64,000 nt of DNA. Origin: Leucobacter komagatae. GTDB taxonomy: Bacteria > Actinomycetota > Actinomycetes > Actinomycetales > Microbacteriaceae. Positions within the stretch are counted from its first letter, which is position 1. Each line of letters begins with the position of its first letter. Below the pieces are notes generated by a model, which ran no database searches, was not told the DNA's origin, and saw nothing but the letters and a program-made list of their open reading frames with translations. The translations under genes were made by a program, and so were the position numbers. The stretch spans positions 62,001 to 126,000 of the forward strand of contig NZ_JXSQ01000002.1 in the NCBI RefSeq assembly GCF_000834055.1. The letters run 5' to 3'. Below, in pieces: positions 43,187 to 53,140 of this stretch.

Positions 43187-44770
43187 CTACCCTGGCGCAA
43201 CCTCGACCATGCCAAGCCAGGCGAGCTCACGTATCCCGGCGACGAGCGCTTCAGCTGCTGCGCTCGCATCAACTTCGAGCAGTGTCGCGAGCGCGTCGGC
43301 GATCTGGCGGAGCGTGAGTTCCCCGTCGCACACGCCTACCGCCGCGGCGAGGAGGGTGTCTGCGACTACCCTGCGCCCGATCGGCTGGGCGGTGACGAGG
43401 GTGATGGCGCTCGGAGATTCCTCACCGGGCGTGTAGCTGCGCTCCTCGGTGACGTTCGGGTCGCGTACCCAGCGCGCGGCGAGCACGGCGTCGTCGCTGA
43501 GTCGTGCGGCCGTGACGCCGGCGCCAAACGCTCGGCGCAGCGAAGCACCAAGACCCGTGGTCGCGAGCGCCCCTGTCGCCTGCTCGGCGTGGATGACGGA
43601 CCGGTCAGCCGCGGGTGTTGCCTCTGGGTGTTGAGCTTCAGCCGTGCGGCGCAGGTGGATCGCGCCGAGCCCAACACTCACCACTCGGCGCGCGCCGAAG
43701 TCGTCGAGCCACGCGCCGAGGAGCGCGTCGAACTCTGGTTGGCCTGGCCGCGCACCGCCGTCGCGAGCCCACGTCTCTGCGTACTGCGCCGTGTCGACCC
43801 GGTCGCGCTCGATGACCCAGGCGTCGAGTGGCGACCCGCACGCGTTCGCGGCGTCGCGGATCCAGCTGCGCACGCGTTCGAGCCCGTGCCCTCCCCACTC
43901 GGTCTCCCAATTCGCTAGGCACACGAGGGACCCGCCGTCGGCGAGGTGTTGCGGTGCTGTGCGGATCACGTTCGCTGCGAGGTCGTCCCCGGTCATCCCG
44001 CCGTCCCGGTACTCGTACCGTGCGGCGTCAGCGTCTCCGCGCGGCGTGATCACGAACGGCGGGTTCGAGACGATGAGGCTGAAGTGGGTGCCGGCGACGG
44101 GTTCGAACAGGTTCCCCTCGCGGAAGTCGATTCGGTCGGCGAACCCATTGAGTTGCGCGTTCGCGCGTGCGAAGCTGAGCGCGCGCGCCGAAATGTCAGT
44201 CGCAACGATGTCTGGGATGTCGAGGTGTGCGAGGTACAGTGCGACGATGCCGCAGCCCGTCCCAAGGTCAAGGGCTGAGGCGACGCGCTCCGGCGGCACC
44301 TGAGCGAGGAGCGTGCGTGTTGCACCACCGACACCCATCACGTGATCGGGTCGTGCCGGCCCGCCGCGGAGCTCGTCGTCAAGGTCTGAGATGATCCACC
44401 ATTGGAGCGTCTCGCGGCCCGCAGCAGGTTCCCCGGTCGCGATCTCGACGGCGTTGAGCGAGAGCGCGGCGCGCAGCTCGCCTGCCTGACCGTGTGTGAC
44501 GAGTCCGAGCTCGGCCGCGCCAGCTGTGCCGAGCGAGGGCAGTGCCGCGTCGAGTGCTTCGCCTGGCACAGTCTCCCCCAGCAGAAACACGCTGGCGAGG
44601 GTTGCGAGCGCGCCGGGCTCACGCTGGGCAAGGACACGAAGCGCAGGCAGGAAAACGCCGCGTTGCCTGGCGCTCTCTGCGGTGTTGCCCCACATTGATG
44701 TGAGCGCTGCGCGCGAGTAGCCGGCGGCGTTGAGGTCGTCACGGAGCTGGGAAATGAGCACGGGATTCAC
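43187..44770 (-). CDS. multidomain class I SAM-dependent methyltransferase
   Basis: A 527-residue protein with three parts. Residues 1-150 are a helical region of unknown function. At about 160-330 lies a Rossmann methyltransferase with the SAM loop LDLGTGCGIVALYLAH and SNPPFV, the NPPF/Y motif of HemK-like enzymes that methylate planar nitrogens (Gln, adenine). The C-terminal part (about 410-527) is a separate domain with WVRDPNVTEERSY and GELTLRQIADALATLL. Such proteins are common in actinobacteria but the target is unknown. GTG 44770 has TACGCT 6 nt upstream, the leaderless pattern. Longer frames upstream lack support. Confidence 0.82.
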   Translation of the reverse strand: MNPVLISQLRDDLNAAGYSRAALTSMWGNTAESARQRGVFLPALRVLAQREPGALATLASVFLLGETVPGEALDAALPSLGTAGAAELGLVTHGQAGELRAALSLNAVEIATGEPAAGRETLQWWIISDLDDELRGGPARPDHVMGVGGATRTLLAQVPPERVASALDLGTGCGIVALYLAHLDIPDIVATDISARALSFARANAQLNGFADRIDFREGNLFEPVAGTHFSLIVSNPPFVITPRGDADAARYEYRDGGMTGDDLAANVIRTAPQHLADGGSLVCLANWETEWGGHGLERVRSWIRDAANACGSPLDAWVIERDRVDTAQYAETWARDGGARPGQPEFDALLGAWLDDFGARRVVSVGLGAIHLRRTAEAQHPEATPAADRSVIHAEQATGALATTGLGASLRRAFGAGVTAARLSDDAVLAARWVRDPNVTEERSYTPGEESPSAITLVTAQPIGRRVVADTLLAAAVGVCDGELTLRQIADALATLLEVDASAAAEALVAGIRELAWLGMVEVAPG

Positions 44771-44838
44771 GTGCCAAGCGTAGCGGCTCCCCGCCCTTCC
44801 GCTCCGCACAGGGAGGGCAGGACGGGGAGCGCTGGGTG

Positions 44839-45483
44839 TCAGTATGCGACGGTGAAACGTGCCCGATGGTGCGTTGGCGTCTCGATCTCGTCCACGATGG
44901 CGACCCCGAAGTCTGCGCCGCCGATTGCCGAAACGCCGTGCTCGTCGGTGAGGAGCACATCGCCGCCGATCCGGTATTCGCCGCGGTACTCCCCTGCGAC
45001 CCACGGGCCAAAATCGCCTGCTGGGCTGACGAAGAACCAGTCGAGTGTGCCAGTGCGTGCTCTGAGGTCGTCGAGGACGCCAGCCATTTCTCTGGCCTCG
45101 GGCCTGAACTGCTCAGCGAAGTCTTCCGACTCGGCGAGGAGTGGCCCGCCGGGGGTTTGCTCGAGCGAGCCAGCGCCTCCGATGACGCCAAGCCGCACGC
45201 CGGCCTGCTCGGCCTGTGTCGCGAGCGCGGCGATCGCGGGCCGCACCTGCCCCGCCATGGAACCGCGCGGGGAGACCGCGACGATGACGACGTCTGCTCC
45301 GGCGATGAGCCGTTCGCGCACGTCGTCTTCGAGGATCGATCCTGTGCGGTAGGTGACGCCGGCGATCTGCGCCGCTGCCTCTGTCCGCGAGACGCTCGTC
45401 ACCGCGTGCCCATTCACGGCCGCGGCCTCCGCAATGTGCGAGCCTGCGTAGCCCGAGCCGCCGAAAATTACGATCGAGGTCAT
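44839..45483 (-). CDS. NAD(P)-binding oxidoreductase, NmrA/YwnB-like
   Basis: A 214-residue single-domain Rossmann protein. FGGSGYAGSHIAEAAAVNGH at about 8-27 is the dinucleotide-binding loop (GGxGxxG), followed by VTSVSRTE. The middle part VIVAVSPRG and VIGGAGSLEQTPGG is typical of atypical SDR proteins of the YwnB/NmrA group. The classical catalytic Tyr-Lys pair is not evident, so it may be a reductase of unclear activity or a redox sensor. AAGGA precedes the ATG. Confidence 0.8.
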   Translation of the reverse strand: MTSIVIFGGSGYAGSHIAEAAAVNGHAVTSVSRTEAAAQIAGVTYRTGSILEDDVRERLIAGADVVIVAVSPRGSMAGQVRPAIAALATQAEQAGVRLGVIGGAGSLEQTPGGPLLAESEDFAEQFRPEAREMAGVLDDLRARTGTLDWFFVSPAGDFGPWVAGEYRGEYRIGGDVLLTDEHGVSAIGGADFGVAIVDEIETPTHHRARFTVAY

Positions 45484-45548
45484 CTGTGGAGTCCTTCCGT
45501 CCGAGTTCGCCCGCGGTTGCCTGAGCGCGTTTGTGCGCGGGCCAGCGG

Positions 45549-45585
45549 GGTGCTTCCGAGACTAGTCCCCCGGCCCGGAAGCACC
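45549..45585. terminator. hairpin downstream of gltD
   Basis: A perfect 10-bp inverted repeat (GGTGCTTCCG / CGGAAGCACC) with a 17-nt loop lies just after the gltD stop on the minus strand. There is no U-tract, so it is only a probable terminator of gltBD. Confidence 0.55.
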
Positions 45586-45604
45586 TGGCATGTTCGGTAC
45601 GGCG

Positions 45605-47050
45605 CTACGCGAATGCGCGGTCGTATGCCCCAACGGGGCTCGGCAGGACAGTGTCACCCGTGAGGAATCGATCGACCGATGCCGCAGCCGCGCGGCCCTC
45701 CGCGATGGCCCACACGATCAGTGACTGGCCGCGACCCGCGTCGCCAGCGACAAACACCCCCTGAACGTCGGTCGAGAAGTCGGCTGCGCGGGCGAAGCCG
45801 CCGCGCTCGTCCCGCGTGATGGGGAGCGCGCCGTCGGTGATGTCCTCCGGCCCGGTGAACCCCATCGCTACGAGCACGAGGTCGGCGTCAATGAGCCGTT
45901 CGGTGCCGGGAATCGGTGCCCGACCGGTCGGCGTGAAGCCTGTCTCCGCGACGCGGAGCGCGCTCACAGCCGATTCGCCAACGAATTCGACCGTTGAGGC
46001 GAGATAGCTGCGCTCACCGCCCTCTTCGTGGGAGCTTGATACCTCAAACAGCGTCGGATGCGTCGGCCACGGCTGCCCAGTCGGCCGGAGCGTTCCTGGC
46101 CGCTTGCCGATCGCGAGGCTCGTCACTGAGCGTGCGCCCTGCCTGTGCGCGGTTCCGACGCAGTCGGCACCGGTGTCGCCGCCGCCAATGACCACAACGT
46201 GTTTTCCCGCTGCGTCGAACGGCGCGGCGTCAAGCGCTCCGGCCTGCACCCGGTTCGCGGCGACGAGATACTCCATTGCAGGGAGCACGCCGGCAAGCTG
46301 CCGCCCTGGGAGGGAAAGCTCGCGCGGAACGGTCGCGCCCGTGGCGATGATGACGGCGTCGAAGCGCCGGCGGAGCTCGCCCCAGCTCATGTCGCGGCCG
46401 ATCTCGATGCCGCATCGGAAGCGCGTGCCTTCCGCCCTGAGCTGCTCGATCCGCCTGATCACGAGCTCCTTCTCGAGCTTGAAGTCGGGGATGCCGAATC
46501 GCAGCAGGCCACCTGGCTCTTCGTCGCGCTCGTACACCGCGACCGTGTGCCCTGCCCGGGTGAGTTGCTGCGCTGCGGCGAGTCCGGCGGGCCCGGAGCC
46601 GACGACGGCGACCGTCTTGCCGGTGAGGCGGGCCGGCGGTTGCGGTGTCACCCAACCGCGCTCAAACGCCTCGTCGATGATGTGATTCTCGATCTGCTTG
46701 ATCGTTACCGCCGGCTGGTTGATGCCGAGCACACATGCCGACTCGCACGGGGCAGGGCACGCGCGTCCCGTGAACTCGGGAAAGTTGTTCGTCTCGTGAA
46801 GCCGATCGATCGCTTCGCGGCTCCTCCCCCTGTGGGTGAGGTCGTTCCACTCGGGAATGAGGTTGCCGAGCGGGCACCCCTGGTGACAGAACGCGACACC
46901 GCAGTCCATGCAGCGTGACGCTTGCCGCTTCGTCACGGCCGCGTCGCCGCGCTCGACGACCTCGCTCCAGTCCATGAGGCGCAGCGCGACGGGACGCTTT
47001 GGCGCGAGCTCGCGCTCGCGGAGCTTGAGGAATCCGTGCGTATCAACCAT
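45605..47050 (-). CDS. gltD: glutamate synthase small subunit GltD
   Basis: A 481-residue FAD/NADPH-dependent subunit of glutamate synthase. The N-terminal ferredoxin-like domain has CMDCGVAFCHQGCPLGN and CPAPCESAC, eight cysteines for two [4Fe-4S] clusters. Two Rossmann motifs follow: VAVVGSGPAGLAAAQQL (FAD) near 150 and VVVIGGGDTGADCVG (NADPH). VFVAGDAGRGQSLIVWAIAEGR closes the FAD site. The ATG overlaps the gltB stop by 8 bp, so the two subunits are coupled. Confidence 0.96.
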   Translation of the reverse strand: MVDTHGFLKLRERELAPKRPVALRLMDWSEVVERGDAAVTKRQASRCMDCGVAFCHQGCPLGNLIPEWNDLTHRGRSREAIDRLHETNNFPEFTGRACPAPCESACVLGINQPAVTIKQIENHIIDEAFERGWVTPQPPARLTGKTVAVVGSGPAGLAAAQQLTRAGHTVAVYERDEEPGGLLRFGIPDFKLEKELVIRRIEQLRAEGTRFRCGIEIGRDMSWGELRRRFDAVIIATGATVPRELSLPGRQLAGVLPAMEYLVAANRVQAGALDAAPFDAAGKHVVVIGGGDTGADCVGTAHRQGARSVTSLAIGKRPGTLRPTGQPWPTHPTLFEVSSSHEEGGERSYLASTVEFVGESAVSALRVAETGFTPTGRAPIPGTERLIDADLVLVAMGFTGPEDITDGALPITRDERGGFARAADFSTDVQGVFVAGDAGRGQSLIVWAIAEGRAAAASVDRFLTGDTVLPSPVGAYDRAFA

Positions 47051-50000
47051 GTGTAGCCTCCAAGATTTCCGTCCATACGACCTCGCCGTCCGGGTCGACA
47101 CCCGAGGTGGCTGCCCGTTCGCGAATGTCGAGGACGCGCGAGTAACCGCGCGGAATGAGTCTGGTGAAGCGGGCGTAGGTTGCCGCCTCGTCTGTTGCGA
47201 ATGCCGCGAGCAGCTCTGCCCCGACCGCAGAGCCGGTCTGCTCGACGTGCCGCACGAGCAGTGAGCGGATCTTCGCGACGAGCTCCTGCTCGACCTCCAC
47301 AGCGATCTCGCCGCTGCCGAGGGGCTGGAGGAGGAGCGAGCCTGCGGCAAGCTCGGCCGCGTTCACGTGCTCGGGATCGAGGTCGAGGATGACGGCTTCG
47401 CCGCCGGACATGCCCGCACCGAAGTTGCGCCCCGTCGGCCCGAGCACGAGCGCGAATCCGCCAGTGAAGTACTCGAGCGCGTGGTCGCCAACTCCTTCGA
47501 CCACCGCGGTCGCCCCGGAGCCGCGCACCAGGAAGCGCTCCCCGACAGAACCCGCGATCCACAGCGCACCGCTCGTCGCTCCGTACCCGATGACGTTGCC
47601 GGCGAGAACGTTCGTTGCGCCGCCTACGGCAGGCGCCTGTGTGTCGTGCGCGCGGATCGCGATCTCGCCGCCAGACAGCCCCTTGCCGACATAGTCGTTT
47701 GCGTCGCCAATGAGCCTGAGCGTGATCCCCGGCGGCAAGAACGCGCCGAGCGATTGGCCAGCAGAGCCTCGCAGCGTCACGTCGACCGTTTCGGGGGTGA
47801 GGCCAGCGGAGCCGAAGCGGCGCGTGACCTCGTGCCCGAGCATCGTTCCCACCGCGCGGTGGAGGTTGCGAATCGGGAGGTCGATCACCACGGGTTCACG
47901 CTCCTCGAGCGCGTCGCGGGCGAGCTCGATGAGGTGCACGTCGAAGTGCTCGCCGAGCTCATGATCCTGGTCGACGCCGTGGCGTCGTGGCTCCGTTTCT
48001 GCGAACACCGGCCCGCGAAGCACGCCGGAGAGGTCGAGGCCCTCCGCCTTCCAGTGCCGCACCGCCTCGTCGACGTCGAGCGCCGCAGTGTCGCCGACGG
48101 CCTCTGCGAGCGAGCGGTAGCCGAGGCTCGCGAGGATCTCGCGCACCTCCTCGGCGATGAACGTGAAGAAGTTCACGATGTGCGCCGCCTGGCCCGTGAA
48201 CCGCTCGCGCAGCTCGGGGTTCTGCGTCGCGACGCCTACGGGGCAGGTGTCGAGGTGACAGACGCGCATCATGATGCAGCCGGACACGACGAGCGGGGCG
48301 GTTGCGAACCCGAACTCCTCGGCACCGAGGAGCGCGGCGATGACGACGTCCCTGCCGGTCTTCAGCTGCCCATCAGCCTGCACGACGACGCGCTCGCGCA
48401 GCCCGTTGAGCATGAGCGTCTGCTGCACCTCGGCGAGCCCGAGCTCCCACGGCGAGCCAGCGTGCTTGAGCGAGTTCATCGGGCTCGCGCCCGTTCCGCC
48501 GTCGTGGCCAGAGACGAGGATCACGTCGGAGAGCGCCTTCGCTACGCCAGCGGCCACCGGCCCGATACCGCTCTGCGCGACGAGCTTCGTCGAGATCCGA
48601 GCGGCAGGGTTCGCGCGCTTGAGGTCGAAGATGAGCTGCTTGAGATCCTCGATCGAGTAGATGTCGTGGTGCGGCGGGGGCGAGATGAGGCCGACGCCAG
48701 GGGTCGCGTGCCGTGTCCGCGCGATCCACGGGTACATCTTGCCTGGCGGGAGCTGGCCGCCCTCCCCCGGCTTCGCGCCCTGCGCGAGCTTGATTTGGAT
48801 CTCGTCCGCGTGCGTGAGGTACATGCTCGTCACGCCGAAGCGGCCTGAGGCGACCTGCTTGATCGCGCTGCGCCGCTCCGGGTCGAGCAGACGATCCTCC
48901 GCCTCACCGCCCTCGCCGGTGTTTGAACGGCCGCCGAGCTGGTTCATCGCGATCGCGAGCGTCTCGTGCGCCTCCGGCGAGATCGAGCCGTAGCTCATGG
49001 CGCCAGTGGCGAAGCGCCGCACAATCTCCGACACCGGCTCCACCTCGGCCAGGTCGACTGGCTCCCGGTGCGGTGCGAATCGGAACAGGCCGCGGAGCGT
49101 CATGAGGCGTTCCTGCTGCTCGTTCACCCTCGCGGTGTATTCGGCGAAGATCTCGCGCTTGCCGGTGCGCGTCGCGTGCTGAAGCTTGAAGATCGTTTCC
49201 GGGTCGAACAGGTGCGGTTCCTCACCCCGGCGCCAGCGGTACTCGCCGCCCGTCTCGAGCTGCTTGTGCGCGAGCGGCGCTGAATCGTCCGGGTAGGCCG
49301 CTCGGTGCCGGGAGGCGACCTCGGCCGCGAGCACGTCGAGACCCACGCCACCAAGCCGGGACGCTGTGCCGGTGAAGTAGCGTGCGACGAGCTCGCGCGA
49401 CAGGCCAATCGCCTCAAAGGTTTGCGCGCCGCAGTACGACGACACGGTTGAGATGCCCATCTTGCTCATGACCTTCAGAAGGCCCTTGCCGAGCGCGGTG
49501 ATGAGCTTGGCGATCGCCGCCTCTTCGGTGAGGCCGGTGATCGAGCCGTCGCGCACGAGGAGGCCGACGGTTTCCATTGCGAGGTAGGGGTTCACCGCTG
49601 CTGCCCCGTATCCGATGAGCGCGGCGACGTGGTGGACCTCGCGCACATCGCCTGCCTCGGCAATGAGCGCGACCCGCATCCGCTCACCCTCACGTATGAG
49701 GTGGTGGTGCACTGCCGATACGGCGAGCAGCGTTGGGACGGGGGCAAGGTCCTTGTTCGAGTCGCGATCGGAGATGATGAGGAACTCCGCGCCCTCCCTA
49801 ATCGCTGCGCTCGCCTCCCAGCACATCGCCTCGAGCCGGTCGGCGAGCCCCTTCGCGCCGAAGTCAACGGGGTAGAGGCCCCGGATCGTGACGGTGCGCT
49901 CGCGCTCAGGGTCATCGCCGAAGTGCTGGATCCGGGCGAGGGCGTCGTTGTCGATGACCGGGAAGTCGAGGATGACCTGCCGTGCGTGTTCAGTCGACTG

Positions 50001-51665
50001 GCTGAGGAGGTTCGCCTGCGGCCCTATTCCGGCGCGGAGACTCGTCACGAGCTCTTCTCGGAGCGCGTCGAGCGGTGGGTTCGTCACTTGTGCGAACTGC
50101 TGGATGAAGTAGTCGTGCAGGTGGCGCGGTCGTTCGGAGAGCACCGCAATCGGTGTGTCAGAGCCCATTGCCGCGAGGGGCTCTACGCCGTCGCGCGCCA
50201 TCGGCGTGAGGATCAGCCGCAGCTCCTCCTCGGTGTAGCCGAAGGTGCGCTGCCGCCGACTGATGGACGCCGGCGGGTGCACGAGGTGCTCGCGCTCCGG
50301 CTCGTCCGCGAGGCGGATCCTGCCCTCTTCAAGCCAGTCACCCCACGGCGCGAGCGCAGCAAGGTCGCGCTTTACCTCACGATCGTCACGAATCTCGCCG
50401 CTGTCCAGGTGCACGGCGAGCATGCGGCCAGGGCGGAGCCTGCCGCGCGTGGCAACGAGTTCAGTGTCGATGTCGAGCACGCCAGTCTCGCTCGCAATGA
50501 CGAGCAGGCCGTCCGTGGTGGTGAGGTAGCGTCCGGGGCGCAGGCCGTTCCTATCGAGGAGCGCGACGAGTTCGTTGCCGTCGGTCGCGATCATGGCGGC
50601 TGGGCCGTCCCACGGCTCCATGACGAGCGAGTGGTACTCGAGGAAGTCGACGAGCTCCGCGTCGAGGCCGGTGTGCGATTCCCACGCCTCTGGCACCATC
50701 ATCGCGAGGGCGTGCGGGAGCGACCTGCCGCTCATGACGAGCAGCTCAAGCACCTCGTCGAAACTCGCCGAGTCGCTGCCGTCCGGTGAGCAGATCGGGA
50801 GGAGCTGCCGGATATCTCCGAGCGCGTCCGAGCTGAGTTGTGCCTCGCGCGCCCGCATCCAATTTCGGTTGCTGCGCACGGTGTTGATCTCGCCGTTGTG
50901 CGCGACGAGGCGGAGGGGCTGCGCGAGGTGCCACGAGGGGAAGGTGTTCGTCGAGTAGCGCGAGTGCACGATCGCGAAGCGGCTCTCGAAGCGCTCGTCG
51001 CTGAGATCCAGGTAGAAGGCAGGGAGCTGGAGGGTGGTGACCATGCCCTTGTAGACGATCGTGCGTGCGGAGAGCGATGGCAGGTAGGTGCCCGTCTCAT
51101 GCTGAATCCGTTTGCGCGCCCTAAACGCCATCCGCTCGAGCTGTGCCGGGCCGCTCGCCGCGCCAGCGACGTCGGCGAGCACGAGCTGTTCGATCCGCGG
51201 CGCCGCCGCCTGCGCGCTCGCGCCGAGCACTGCTTCGTTGACGCTCACGGGCAGCCAGGCGACCACACGGAGGCCCTCCTCCGCCGCGATGGCGGCGATC
51301 CGATAGCGTGCCGCGCGGCGCTCGGTCGATGCCTGTGGCAGGAACACGAGCCCCGCTGCGTACTCCCCCGCTGGCGGGAGTGCTTCGCCCGCTGCGGTGC
51401 ACTGCTCCCTGATCAGTCGATCGGGCAGTTCGCTGAGGATCCCGGCGCCGTCGCCAGTTCCAGCGTCTGATCCGACGGCGCCACGGTGCTCGAGGTTCTC
51501 GAGCGCCTCGAGCGCGAGGGCGACGATTCGGTGGCTCGCTTCGCTCCGGAGGGAGACGACGGATGCGAGCCCGCATGCGTCGTGCTCGTTCGCTGGATCG
51601 TACAGGCCGATGGCTGGCGGCAGCGCATTCGCTGCGGCACGTGCGGGGTCGATAGGCGTCGGCAT
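47043..51665 (-). CDS. gltB: glutamate synthase large subunit GltB
   Basis: A 1540-residue enzyme making glutamate from glutamine and 2-oxoglutarate. The N-terminal amidotransferase nucleophile is Cys31 in EHDACGLASV, which becomes residue 1 after removal of a 30-residue propeptide. SRYSTNTFPSWHLAQPLR is the next hallmark. The FMN/synthase domain includes GAMSYGSISPEAHE and the cluster segment CIMMRVCHLDTCPVGVATQ with three cysteines. A C-terminal beta-helix (GGATNVLAGNVIGYGA) ends the protein. ATG 51665 follows AAAGGAC; an in-frame extension to 51743 is unlikely. Confidence 0.96.
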   Translation of the reverse strand: MPTPIDPARAAANALPPAIGLYDPANEHDACGLASVVSLRSEASHRIVALALEALENLEHRGAVGSDAGTGDGAGILSELPDRLIREQCTAAGEALPPAGEYAAGLVFLPQASTERRAARYRIAAIAAEEGLRVVAWLPVSVNEAVLGASAQAAAPRIEQLVLADVAGAASGPAQLERMAFRARKRIQHETGTYLPSLSARTIVYKGMVTTLQLPAFYLDLSDERFESRFAIVHSRYSTNTFPSWHLAQPLRLVAHNGEINTVRSNRNWMRAREAQLSSDALGDIRQLLPICSPDGSDSASFDEVLELLVMSGRSLPHALAMMVPEAWESHTGLDAELVDFLEYHSLVMEPWDGPAAMIATDGNELVALLDRNGLRPGRYLTTTDGLLVIASETGVLDIDTELVATRGRLRPGRMLAVHLDSGEIRDDREVKRDLAALAPWGDWLEEGRIRLADEPEREHLVHPPASISRRQRTFGYTEEELRLILTPMARDGVEPLAAMGSDTPIAVLSERPRHLHDYFIQQFAQVTNPPLDALREELVTSLRAGIGPQANLLSQSTEHARQVILDFPVIDNDALARIQHFGDDPERERTVTIRGLYPVDFGAKGLADRLEAMCWEASAAIREGAEFLIISDRDSNKDLAPVPTLLAVSAVHHHLIREGERMRVALIAEAGDVREVHHVAALIGYGAAAVNPYLAMETVGLLVRDGSITGLTEEAAIAKLITALGKGLLKVMSKMGISTVSSYCGAQTFEAIGLSRELVARYFTGTASRLGGVGLDVLAAEVASRHRAAYPDDSAPLAHKQLETGGEYRWRRGEEPHLFDPETIFKLQHATRTGKREIFAEYTARVNEQQERLMTLRGLFRFAPHREPVDLAEVEPVSEIVRRFATGAMSYGSISPEAHETLAIAMNQLGGRSNTGEGGEAEDRLLDPERRSAIKQVASGRFGVTSMYLTHADEIQIKLAQGAKPGEGGQLPPGKMYPWIARTRHATPGVGLISPPPHHDIYSIEDLKQLIFDLKRANPAARISTKLVAQSGIGPVAAGVAKALSDVILVSGHDGGTGASPMNSLKHAGSPWELGLAEVQQTLMLNGLRERVVVQADGQLKTGRDVVIAALLGAEEFGFATAPLVVSGCIMMRVCHLDTCPVGVATQNPELRERFTGQAAHIVNFFTFIAEEVREILASLGYRSLAEAVGDTAALDVDEAVRHWKAEGLDLSGVLRGPVFAETEPRRHGVDQDHELGEHFDVHLIELARDALEEREPVVIDLPIRNLHRAVGTMLGHEVTRRFGSAGLTPETVDVTLRGSAGQSLGAFLPPGITLRLIGDANDYVGKGLSGGEIAIRAHDTQAPAVGGATNVLAGNVIGYGATSGALWIAGSVGERFLVRGSGATAVVEGVGDHALEYFTGGFALVLGPTGRNFGAGMSGGEAVILDLDPEHVNAAELAAGSLLLQPLGSGEIAVEVEQELVAKIRSLLVRHVEQTGSAVGAELLAAFATDEAATYARFTRLIPRGYSRVLDIRERAATSGVDPDGEVVWTEILEATHG

Positions 51666-52006
51666 CGACGTCCTTTCTCTCGGCGGGACGTCGGCGACCC
51701 GGGCGGGACGGCTGCTCTCATGGCGCCGACCCGGGGGCCGCACGCGGCGACAGCAACCGCGGGGTTTTTGAATCTAGCACTACTTTCTTCGACCAACACA
51801 ATCGGCGAGCGCAGTTTCTGCACATATTGCGCGATATTCGCCATTCAGGGGTGCGATTATTCGGAAGGTTTGTGCGTCGACCGCACAGGACGGGCTCGAG
51901 CACAGTTCCCGGACAGCTCATGCGCAGGGGCCCGCTGGCGCTCGCACAGCAGGTCGGCCCGCACCTACACTGGACCGCACGGGGGCCGCGAGAGAGGTGC
52001 ACACCA
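51666..52006. promoter_or_regulatory. divergent gltB / glycosyltransferase intergenic region
   Basis: A 341-bp gap without a convincing gene. TAGATT on the minus strand (51776-51771) may be a -10 box for gltBD. ATATTGCGCGATAT (51824-51837) is an imperfect palindrome with six of seven pairs matched and resembles a possible operator. TACACT (51967-51972) may be a -10 box for the glycosyltransferase. A reading frame open from 51827 into the glycosyltransferase is more likely chance. Confidence 0.4.
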
Positions 52007-53101
52007 GTGAAGGCGCTGTTCATCACCGCTGACCTCGGCGGAAACCTGCCACCGACACTCGCGCTCGCGAACGCCCTCGCCAGGCGCGGTCTCGACATCG
52101 AGATCGCTGGCCTCCCACAGGGCCGGACACGCTTCACGCAGCGTCACTACCCGCCTTCGCTCGCGACGACCTCGGAGTACGGCGGAAGGGGCCTGCGGAA
52201 GACCAGCGGCATGGTGCGGCTCGTCGCGGGCCGTGGCGCGTCGCGCCTGAGCGCCGCGCTCGTCGCGCGCAGCCGACCAAACGTGGTCATCGTTGACTGT
52301 TTACTCGCTGCGCCGCTCAGGGGCGCTCTCGCGGGAGGCGCGAGGGTGGCAGTGCTCTTCCACTCGTTCGGCGGATTCTTCTACGGCAGGTTCGACCGCG
52401 GGGTGCCGGGGAGGGCGCTGTGGGCGCTCGGCCTTCGCCCGCGAACGCTCTGGCGTTCGGCCGCCGCCAGAATCGTGCTCGCCGACCCGGAGCTCGACCC
52501 GATGAGCGGCGTGCGCGAGATGCGCGACTTCACCTGGGTTGGCACGGCCGAGCAGGGAGCGGAACCCCTCGACAGGGGCACGCGCCCACGCGTGCTCGTC
52601 GCGCTCAGCTCAACCGACTGGCCGGGGATGCTCGGTGTGTACCGCCGCACCATCGCCGCACTCTCAACGCTGCCCGTTGACGCTGTGGTCACGACCGGCG
52701 GAGTTGACCTTGGCGGCGAGCTCACCGGGGCACCGAACGTCGAGGTGCGCGGCTGGGCGCCACACGAGGGGATGCTGCCAGCCATGGATCTCGTCATCGG
52801 ACACGGCGGACACTCGACGACAATGCGGGCGCTCGCGCACGGCGTCCCCTTGCTGCTGCTGCCCATCAACCCGATATCAGACCAGCGGTTGATCGCTGAC
52901 ACGCTCGCCGCCGCAGGGCTCGCCACGGTGCTTTCGCGCTCAGCTGGGGCGGCCCGCATCCGCGAAGCCATTGCGACCACGCTCGCAGACACCGCGCTCC
53001 GCAGGAACGCCGCTGCGGCCGGGGAGCGTTTGCGTCGCTCCCCGGCCGGCGCCGACGTCGCAGCCGCGAGGATCATGGCGCTGCTCAAAGCTGGCAGCTG
53101 A
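52007..53101 (+). CDS. glycosyltransferase (GT1/UGT-like)
   Basis: A 364-residue glycosyltransferase with the GT-B fold. The N-terminus KALFITADLGGNLPPTLALANALARRG resembles the start of UGT-type enzymes. The C-terminal donor-binding part contains VEVRGWAPHEGMLPAMDLVIGHGGHSTTMRALAHGVPLLLLP, which matches the nucleotide-sugar signature region. Donor and acceptor are unknown; glycolipid or natural-product glycosylation is possible. GTG 52007 follows GAGAGG about 9 nt upstream; the longer frame back to 51827 adds an unlikely Arg-rich tail. It stands alone. Confidence 0.83.
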   Translation: MKALFITADLGGNLPPTLALANALARRGLDIEIAGLPQGRTRFTQRHYPPSLATTSEYGGRGLRKTSGMVRLVAGRGASRLSAALVARSRPNVVIVDCLLAAPLRGALAGGARVAVLFHSFGGFFYGRFDRGVPGRALWALGLRPRTLWRSAAARIVLADPELDPMSGVREMRDFTWVGTAEQGAEPLDRGTRPRVLVALSSTDWPGMLGVYRRTIAALSTLPVDAVVTTGGVDLGGELTGAPNVEVRGWAPHEGMLPAMDLVIGHGGHSTTMRALAHGVPLLLLPINPISDQRLIADTLAAAGLATVLSRSAGAARIREAIATTLADTALRRNAAAAGERLRRSPAGADVAAARIMALLKAGS

Positions 53102-53140
53102 TCGTCGCTTTCGCTGCGACGCCATAGTGACCCTTGTGAG

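Noticed and set aside
51827-52006. 60-residue N-terminal extension of the glycosyltransferase
   Set aside because: Arg-rich and not like the family start; GTG 52007 has GAGAGG upstream and begins directly at the conserved KALFITADLGG.
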